NCBI RefSeq assembly: GCF_000003815.2
Contig: NC_049980.1
Span: 8,222,209 to 8,286,208 of the forward strand
Origin: Branchiostoma floridae
Taxonomy: Eukaryota > Chordata > Leptocardii > Amphioxiformes > Branchiostomatidae
DNA length: 64,000 nucleotides
Direction of reading: 5' to 3'
Shown here: piece after piece, positions 55,731 through 64,000 of the stretch
Layout: each line of letters starts with the position of its first letter
How positions within the stretch are numbered: position 1 is the first letter of the stretch
The notes under the pieces: generated by a model
Databases searched by the model: none
What the model saw: only the letters and a program-made list of their open reading frames with translations
Told to the model about the DNA's origin: nothing
Position numbers and translations under genes: made by a program

Positions 55731-58191
55731 TTAATCTTCGATGAGAGGCACATCGTCTTGTTCAGTCGGCATGGCCTGGTTTGCAGCGCCACGAGCGTCA
55801 GGCTCAGCGGGCTGCAGCTGGTAGCTGGGGGGAGGGGAGGATCCCGTGGGTGGGGCAGAGACTTGTCCCTGGGGTACGGTTGGCTGCTGTTGTGGCTGGA
55901 GTTGTGGTGGGTGCGGGTAGGTCGCGGCCTGGCTGGGTTGCTGGAACTGAACCTGTGGCACGGACTGTAGCGGCTGCTGACCTGCCGCTGGTGTTGACGT
56001 GGCGATGACGTACTGCATGTTGGCTGGAGCAAAATAACATGTTAAAAGTTCATCTGGTTGAAATAGGAGTATCTCCATAGTAGACATGTGTACGTTTTAG
56101 TTTCAGCTGTGTGATTAATGGTTAAGATGTCTGAATCTCTCCTCCCTATGTGGCATTAGGGTTAAGGTTTCCACTTTACTGTCCCAAACTTACCTTGCCC
56201 ACCTGTTGATATCGGTGGTGCTACTTGGTGCTGAAGTGGTGCAGGAGGGACACCCTGCACCGGGACAAACACGACGTTCCCTTCTGGTTTGGGACCCTGC
56301 CCGGCCCCAGCGTTCCCCTGAGCAGCAGCCATGTTGCCAGGTGTCTGTGTGACGAGTAGGGGCTGTTGGGCCGCAGCTCCAGAGGGAAGGGCCGTGGCGT
56401 ATTGCGGCTGGTTTGGAGGGAACGGTGTCATGGCGATGGGCTGTCCCCCCTGCATGACGTACTGGCCGGGTATCTGGACCAGTCTACCGTCTGCTCCCAC
56501 CTGGTAGGCAACTGCTGGTGCCTGAAATGACAGTTATTGCAGATGAATTTAAACTTCGAACGTAACTGTTAAAGAGCAAAGAGAATCTTATAGGCGACAA
56601 AGTTCCTACTAGAGTACGTTCAACTTGGAAATCTTGTCCTTTCACCTGTTACAACAAATATACACAAAGTGATTACGACATATATCGGGGAACGGATTCT
56701 TTTAGTTGTCATAGATAACTTTTGCTTCTACCATTCTGACATGGTCAGAGAGTGTCTTAATTTTTGTCGTCTTTCTATACTTATCGGCAAGCTCCCTTCC
56801 GAATTTCAGCTAAAATTAAAATATTGTCTCAGCTTCAAAGGGCGAGACATTACCTGGTAGCCACTGTTGTTACATGTATCACAGCAGGTACAATTGTCCG
56901 TACTTCCCTCGGTGCAGCCCGGACAGATCGCATAACACGTCATGACAGAGGTGGCGATGGCCAGGCCCAGCTCCAGGAGCGCCAGTAGGATCAGCAGGAC
57001 GTCAAACGTGATGATGGCGCCCTGATAATCAGATACAAGTCTCGTCATAAAAGCGCTACAGTACCACGTTTGATGCTTTCAGGATGATGAAAGGTACTCC
57101 AATATTCACTAAACTACAGACGGTTAGATCCCACAAGGACATTACTCAGAAATCTAGACCTATAATTCATCATTATGGCGATTTGACTTATCTTATGATT
57201 ATGACTGTGCTGCTGTATATTACAATGCGCGATGTGCTTTCTGTCAAAGCATCGGTGTTAATTCACTCGTATGTGTATGGAAACTAGTTTACCGTTGGAC
57301 ATTCACTGCCTGGAAAATGATCGCACCATATCCAGACATCATATGAAAGTGCGATGGCCGCAAGGACGAGGGTAACGGTTCCCGCCAGGATGGACGAGAG
57401 GATGGATAGAATCATCAGAGGTATGATCTGTACACAAGAGTAAAACGTCATACATGTAAATGATAACAAACTACAGAAGTATATCCAACTATAACTGTTA
57501 GTTACCGTATAAGATACATTTTTACAGCAACAGAACTATATCTTCACGATGCAACTTCGATCTCGACGTAAAAAACGACAGGCTCACGAAGTGAGCGGGC
57601 TGGCACCTGACTCGACCGTTATATTTTGCCACTGCGCCGCGTCATCATTTAAACGATTATACTGACATCTGAATTACTTGATGCATATGAGTACATTACC
57701 CATACTCATTGGAGCCTATACAAACAGGTTATGTATGTAAATAACACCAGTACTGCTGCCCGTAATGTTCATGAATTCAGTAGATATTTTGCAACAATAA
57801 ATGTGAACTTACCATACATTTGGTCTTGCGTTTCGCGGCGAAGATGCCGATGATTCCAGTGGCGAGAAACTAATTAATAAGGGTACAACAAGGGGTCATT
57901 ATGTTGTGATCATGAATTTAAAAATAGAGCTCCATACATACCCTCGTATAGAATTAAAATCGTAAATATGAAAACATACATGTAAGGGTTAACATTGTAT
58001 ATTCTTAAGCTTACCAACGCTCCGGTCCAGATCGGATATCCAGTCCGGAAGAGCGCGCTACCCGGTATGATGATAGCGATGCCCAATAGTATGACCACGG
58101 ATCCACACACTATCTGTGTGATAGACAACGCTTTGACGGTATTCCCGCCAAAACATTTTGGAGTAGGGCGGGGTTGCTGGAACATATGCAT
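55731..58191 (-). CDS. MS4A/CD20-like four-transmembrane protein, copy B4
   Basis: Exons: A 58015-58191, B 57813-57869, C 57293-57427, D 56854-57021, E 56194-56521, F 55731-56023; the product is 385 residues, frames intact. Same architecture as B2 and B3, with four membrane segments, Cys-rich CYAICPGC and CTCCDTC, and a tail with APAVAYQ, one ALPSGA unit, PPSYQ and EQDDVPLIED. Differences: exon B encodes FLATG instead of FLSTG; the exon C loop reads WIWCDHFPG where the sisters have WGWCWNFPG; exon F begins A-N-M because its acceptor is followed by CC instead of GT; the tail has an extra LQ before PAEPD. Its usual leader donor is lost by deletion (see 59311). Likely a working gene if a leader can be spliced. 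Confidence 0.87.
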
Positions 58192-59310
58192 GGTTCTGGA
58201 AAGAACATGAGATTTCAGAGAGAAATTATTCAATAGCACACACAATATGATACTACGTATATTATATATTATATATTATATATATATTTTTTTTGGGTAA
58301 ATATTTCATCATGTGAGCTCTTGTCATATCATAGCACAATCTTCAATCTGGCGATTGCAACTCTTAAGAAAGCTGAACGACAAATTGGTAAAAGGCAGAG
58401 GAGAGATATTTAAAAATCATATCTTGTATGAACTGGATAATGAACTTTGCTCAGGCTTTCAGAGCTGCCTTCCTGCTGTCGTTCATTTGACTGCCGTCAT
58501 TGGGAAGACGGCACATGATGACAAGAACGCCGTGACTAAATTTTCTCTTTTGATTTTTCACATTTGGGTGTTTGATTAATTTCAACACATCTCGTGTCTA
58601 ATATCCACACCACAAAAAGAGCCGAGTCCTGGGCCCAATATGAAAAAAATATTTCACACCCTCTGACCCCAAATAACACCACCGCACAGCCATGTGCTTA
58701 GTGAGTAGTTAATCAGTGAATGAACTTTGTAACTCGAGTTCCTCATTGTCTCACACACTTGTCAAATGGTGTCAACCATTTCGACGTATATACAATGCTT
58801 CTCATTATGAAAATAACATCCTCGTGTTCAAAAATATATCAGCATGATTAGACCCAAAAAACACTTGTTTAAAGTATGAAAGTCCTATCGTGAGCAAAGA
58901 TGCCCAAACCTACAGTGCTACACCACTCTCTCCTAACATTAAAAGCCACTAAAAAGGTCCACTACACGGCATATCAAAACAGGAACGTTCTGCTACAGTG
59001 CCATTGAAAACCAGGAGCCCAGAAATCTTACCATTTCCAGTTCGTATCGCAACAGACCAACGCATCAAATATAAAACCTATTGCAATCGATCTAGACGCC
59101 ATTAGGCTGCATAAACTGAATAAGACACAATGTATATACTAGAAGAAATAGTATAGAAATACTGTCAAAAGAGGCAACAGACAGACGAACGTACACAAGC
59201 CACTGGCTGCCCAACCCATAACCTTTTGCGAAGGTAATTACACGAGCTATATGTGTGTAGAGAGTCTATTAACTAATTATAACCTGAGACCAGCTACACC
59301 TTGACCTCAC

Positions 59311-59430
59311 CTTCCACCAGTTCTGGTGTAACGATGTATTGCGACGTCGGTAGTTGATAGAATTTCCCCTGCGTTGGGCCTCCGTGACCCACTGGTGCGT
59401 GTAATAGGGTCGAAGGTCAACGTCCTTAAG
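59311..59430 (-). promoter_or_regulatory. Altered leader region of B4
   Basis: A deletion of about 210 bp relative to B1 joins ccaccagttc to tggtgtaacg and removes the usual gtaaacg donor. A nearby minus-strand donor, GAAG|gtgaggt, at 59311 could replace it. CRE-like gacgtcgg and gaaggtcaacgtcctta are still present. Confidence 0.45.
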
Positions 59431-60300
59431 TGCCTCCACCCACTTGTTGCTGTGGAACTTTGGCATTTGTGACACGTACATTGCCTCGATCGATTCGTTG
59501 CTTCAGCATTTTCAAATATGTGATATCAAATTACAAGGGAACTCAGCATGGCATAAATATGAAGAGATTTACCTTATTTCAATGAACAGGACCCGAGAGA
59601 TTGAAAAAAAAAAGAGAGAAGAAAAGCCACTTGATAATGGTGACTTTGGTTCCCTTTCAAACTCAAGACAGTATAAAGGGTAAGAAAAAACATCAAACTT
59701 GTGTTTATTCCCGTTATTTACTATTTTTGAAATTAGAGTATAAGGTGCTGCAGAGTCCATTCCAAGTGCCGCAATGATTTATCCATTACATGGATGGAAC
59801 AAGCTCCTTTCATGTCTTTAGATTTTCATATATTAGGATCGTCCTAGAATCGTACTATCATTGTCTGTTATCGTGTAACACTTAAAGCTGAGCTCTTGTT
59901 AGATTTGACATAACAATAGTTGCGTAATAAAGTCTCTATGCTGTCTTGCTCCATTTGTATTTCAAAATCTGCATGAAGAACTCAACATGCTATTCGTGTC
60001 ACATCTCAAAGTTTAGTTTTAAGACACTATATTTTTGACGACGCCTCAGGGGAGTCGTCAAGTGGTATATATTGCGATCAGTCTGCAAAAATTCTAGGAA
60101 TTGCACAGGCATTTTTCCACAGGAATACAGTATGCTGGGTATGCAAGCACCCCCCCCCCCCACCCACAAATCTGTTCCAGATGTATCTCTGGTATGCAAT
60201 GGTGGGATGTAGGTCACACTGGCTCCCTGGAGGAATTTGTCCTTTGAAACTTAAGCGGTAGACAGGGAAACTCTGCACAATGGATCACGTTGTCTTTGTT

Positions 60301-60356
60301 GTTATGTTATGTCATGTTATGTCATGTTATGTTATGTTATGTTATGTTATGTTATG
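60301..60356. repeat. (GTTAT)n microsatellite
   Basis: About eleven tandem pentamers, mostly gttat with two gtcat variants, in the spacer between B4 and B5. Confidence 0.92.
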
Positions 60357-60918
60357 AAGGGTACATTTTCTTTTCTAGAGCTTGTTCAAGCCATACGCCA
60401 CAGGCAGACAGGAAATACTTCATATAGAGGTCATGATCTGCATCGATGGCATCCAAATGGTTATCATATTCAGAGCCAAATATAATTGTTCAAGGCCTAT
60501 TATACTATCCAAGGACTGGAATTTTACGAAGTAGGACAGCCATGTGGGTTAGGTGCAAGAAAGTAATTCAAGGACGGAAGTGCTGGAAACAGTTGGTTCT
60601 TCCTTATTTTTTATTCTCCACTACACACTGTAGTGCCAGGTATTAGGTTACTGACAGACGATTGTGCTGTACCAGGGATAGTACATTTCTGCTCGCCGTA
60701 GGTTTATGTTACAGGTGGGCTCGTATTTTGTGCCAGGGATAGTGCGACAGGGAAGTTCCAGTCTATTTCTGATTTGAGCTGTATTGTTGTTCCCCTCAAT
60801 CGTCGTCATGGCAATAATATTTCTATTGCCAGTCTTGTTTACGTTAGATGGTGAAAGAGAGTATAGCCTATGGTTTCACTGGGGGTGGTCTTCGGATTAC
60901 AGATCTCGAGGTGCCCGC

Positions 60919-62226
60919 TCAATCTTCGATGAGAGGCACATCGTCCTGCTCTGTCGTCATGGCCTGGTTTGTAGCGCCACGAGCGTCAGGATCAGCAGGC
61001 TGGTAGCTGGGGGGAGGGGAAGGTCCCGTGGGTGGGGCAGAGAATTGTCCCTGGGGTAGGGTTGGCTGCTGTTGTCCTGGGTGCGGGTAGGGCGCGGCCT
61101 GGCTGGGCTGCTGGAACTGCACCTGTGGTACGGACTGTAACGGCTGCTGACCTGCCGCTTGGGCTGTTGACGTGGCGATGACGTACTGCACGTTACCTGA
61201 AGCAAAATGTGTGAATATTCATAACATGTTAAAAGTTCACATAGTTAAATAAGAAGTACACATGTGTGTATCAGGTGCAGCTTTGTAATTGATTTCTGAA
61301 ATATTAGACTCTCTCCTCTACGTTTCAAAATCCACTGGTTTTCTATTGTCCTTTACTTTATGGTTTCCACTTTACTGTCCCAAACGCACCGTGCCCACCT
61401 GCTGGCATCGCTGGTGCTACATGATACTGATGTGCTGCAGGAGCGACACCCTGCACCGGGACAAACACAACGTTCCCTTGTGGCTTGGGAACCTGAACGG
61501 CCCCAGCGGTCCCCTGGGCAGCAGCCATGTTGGCAGGTGTCTGTGTGACGAGTAGGGGCTGTTGGGCCGCGGCTCCAGGGGGAAGGGCCGTGGCGTATTG
61601 TGGCTGGTTTGGAGGGAACGGTGTCATGGCGATGGGCTGTCCCCCCTGCATGACGTACTGGCCGGGTATCTGGACCAGTCTGCCGTCTGCTCCCACCTGG
61701 TAGGCAACTGCTGGTGCCTGAAATGACGGTTATTGCAGATGAATCTAAACTTCGAACGTAACTGTTGAAGAGAAAAGCAAATCTTATAGATGACAATGTT
61801 TCTAGAATACAATGGAAATCTTGTCCTTTCATCGCTGTTGTACACAAGCAGGTAGTACACAAAGCGATTAAGACATGTCGGGTACGATTGTTATTTTCTT
61901 TTAGTTCTGATAAGTACCATTTGCTTCTACAATTCTGGCATGGGCATGGTCAGAGAGGGACTTAATTTTTGTCGTCTTTCTTTACTTGCGGGCAAGCTCC
62001 CTACCGAAGTTCAGTTAAAATTAAAATATTGTTTCAGATTGAACGACAGGGTCATTACCTGGTATCCACTGTTGTTACATGTATCACAGCAGGTACAATT
62101 GTCCGTACTCCCCTCGGTGCAGCCCGGACAGATCGCATAACACGTCATGACGGAGGTGGCGATGGCCAGGCCGAGCTCCAGGAGGGCCAGTAGGATCAGT
62201 AGGACGTCAAACGCGATGATGGCGCC
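60919..62226 (-). CDS. MS4A/CD20-like protein, copy B5, exons D-F only
   Basis: Exons: D 62059-62226, E 61390-61717, F 60919-61196, giving 257 residues in frame (TM4, Cys clusters and full tail). The tail has one ALPPGA unit, PPSYQP and EQDDVPLIED, then a TGA stop where the sisters have TAA. In the sisters exon C lies 270-400 bp upstream of exon D; here homology stops at about 62385 and no exon A, B or C is found to 64000. Without TM1-TM3 this could be a truncated pseudogene, a gene with a greatly enlarged intron C-D running past the window, or a misjoin. The exons themselves are undamaged, which argues for a recent break or a continuing gene. Confidence 0.75.
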
Positions 62227-62516
62227 CTGATAATCAGATACAAGCTTCAAGCTTAGTCATGAAAGCGCCACGGTAACACGTTTGATGCTTTCAGAATGAG
62301 GAGACGTACTCCAACATGCGCTAACCTAAAAGGCTGTTAGATCCCACAAGGACGTTGCTCAGAAGACCTATGTAATAATTCAATATTAGGTAATTGTGTA
62401 GTTTGCGGTTCCGAGCGTTGTATTTTGAGGCCGATAGCCCGGTTGCGCGTCGGTCGACGTTTTAGGTATCCGATGTCACGGTCACCTCTCGCTCGTTATT
62501 TTACGTTGCAACGTCG

Positions 62517-62800
62517 CTGTTTGAAAACCGACATCGCTTTTTTGAAACCCGACGTCGAAACCCGACGTCGAAGCTCTTTCGAAATCCGACGTCGGTTTTG
62601 AAAATACACGTCGCTTTCGAAAACTGACGTCGGTTCTCAAAAACCACATCGCTTTGAACACCGACGTCGGTTTTGAAAAACCACATCGCTTTGAAAACCG
62701 ACGTCGATTCTAAAAAACAACATCGCTTTGAAAACCGACGTCGGTTTTGAAAAACTACATCGCTTTGAAAACCGACGTCGGTTTTGAAAAACTACATCGA
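62517..62800. repeat. 37-bp satellite with palindromic core
   Basis: At least seven units with period 37 in the regular part (62640-62797): gctttgaaaaccgacgtcgg then ttttgaaaaactacatc. The core AAAACCGACGTCGGTTTT is an 18-bp perfect palindrome. Units become shorter and more diverged toward 62517. Frames across it are only repeat translations. Confidence 0.88.
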
Positions 62801-64000
62801 GGATTAACTCCAGGGGGAGGGGCCTTTTACACCTTTCATTCACACCAACCAAACAGATGTGTATTTGTTATCAAACCCACCATGGATCGACTAGTTAGGG
62901 ATCTGGCCTGCCCTTACGCCCCAAACAGAAATTCGGCTCCGAGCAGTTGGGAAAAATTTGAGACTTTTATCATATGCCTCTTTCTTGTCCCGCCCTTGTT
63001 GGGGAGGGCGGACGAAAGACGCGGCACATAACAATGCCGCAATTTTGCTCCCAAACCTCTGCAAGGAGCTTCCGACTGGTTTTGACGTCGGGCCTTCTTT
63101 TTTGTTTAAACTTCCCCTTTAAACACTTGGTTTGGTGACATAGCAAAATAAAATAAAAAAACAACGTTAAAACCAGTCCTTTTGCGTGGGGAGTACATAT
63201 CACCGTGAACTAAGCTATATTTACCTTACACACCTACAGGGCAAAAATTCTACATAGATGTGTATTACACTATGTGTATTATACTGTATCTCTCCAAGCA
63301 GAGGTTGCGCTTCGGCTGTTTTTCATGTGTTTTAGGCCTTTTTGTGGGGCTTTCAATTTTGTACAGGAGCCTTCATGTTCGCCGGCCAAACAGACGTGAA
63401 GAAAACAATACACAATAGAAAGCCCAGCAAAGAGACCCAACTGAACACGTCAAAAACTGCCGAAAACACCATTGCTTGGAGAGTACACTAACATGTCTAT
63501 ACCTGTCAGTTGGCGGTGGTTGGAAGAACATTACTTACCTATAATGTCTCTTATCACGCCAAGGAAATATTGCTTTCACCAAGGAGGTTATATAACCTCC
63601 TTGCTTTCACTAATCTAAGAGAATCGTTGCTGACTCACTTTGTGTCAACTTATCTGGCGGAATCAGGTTGCTGTACATGTGCGAGCTTTGTGTGTGTGGT
63701 GCCTGTTGATGCGTTCATACTCTTCACACACACAATGAAAACACCAACACATGTGTTAGGATGGGGGCGAGTGCGTGCACACCGCAGGAATACTTTTATT
63801 TGCCAAAGGTACAATCGTAACGAAAGCGGAAGGTCAAAGATCAAATTGAACACCGAAACATCAATATCCAAAAGGGATCGTCAAACCAATTCCAAAGACA
63901 TACGATTTTTCGTGATCACGTAAACCAAACTGTTAAACATTAGCATACATAGCTGCTTATGTTGTTTGCCAGCCACGAAAGCACGAAGGCCGAAAAAGGA
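62801..64000. other. Gene-free region at the window end
   Basis: No coding exon recognised. It contains one foldback element (63285-63489); the rest is unremarkable AT-rich sequence with a short (CA)n near 63725. Confidence 0.5.
63285..63489. mobile_element. Foldback element of about 205 bp
   Basis: The left arm starts tgtatctctccaagcagagg; the reverse complement of the right arm starts gtgtactctccaagcaatgg. The arms continue to pair with about 70-75% agreement for roughly 75 bp (shared words ggctgtttttcatgtgtt and gggctttc). No coding capacity. Confidence 0.72.

Noticed and set aside
62517-62800. CRISPR-like array
   Set aside because: The regular repeats have no unique spacers, and the DNA is eukaryotic. 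It is a satellite.
62501-62852. Minus-strand frames of repeated FQNRRRFSKRC type
   Set aside because: They are translations of the 37-bp satellite; since 37 is not a multiple of three the frame rotates.

Overview
The window is animal nuclear DNA: split genes with GT-AG introns, dense short inverted-repeat transposons, LINE remnants, microsatellites and three 100-N assembly gaps (15768-15867, 21410-21509, 35966-36065). The frequent tacatgta-type words, the compact genes and the protein relationships suggest an amphioxus (Branchiostoma) or similar invertebrate deuterostome; this is inferred from style, not from a marker gene.

Layout. (1) 1-8101, minus: first three coding exons of a CIB2/CIB3-type EF-hand gene; the rest lies before base 1. 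(2) 8709-14090, plus: a complete ten-exon LRRC61 orthologue sharing a 0.6-kb divergent promoter with the CIB gene; three of its introns carry foldback elements. (3) 19013-21658, minus: a four-exon AT-hook/acidic-tail protein of HMGA type. (4) 21659-24530: no gene, several inverted-repeat elements. (5) 24531-62226, minus: a head-to-tail tandem array of seven related genes, named here A1, A2 and B1-B5. Each is a four-transmembrane MS4A/CD20-like protein made of six coding exons (called A-F, 5' to 3') plus a non-coding leader exon. All carry an unusually long Pro/Gln-rich cytosolic tail. In A2 and B1-B5 the tail ends in a PPxY motif and an acidic dileucine signal. (6) 62390-64000: a 37-bp palindromic satellite, a foldback element and no gene.

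The array is the most interesting part. Coding frames are kept in almost every exon, while introns and spacers carry insertions that paralogues lack, so sister copies act as empty-site controls. A1 has fused its last two exons and lost the dileucine signal. A2 has a LINE tail next to its stop codon and a duplicated exon B beside an assembly gap. B1 lost the donor of exon D but has an in-frame replacement. B4 lost the leader donor by deletion. B5 has only exons D-F before homology ends at the satellite. The shared leader exon, with CRE-like and AGGTCA elements, suggests that copies kept similar regulation.

Gene models were spliced by eye from reading frame and splice sites; no similarity search was run. 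Family names rest on remembered conserved motifs.
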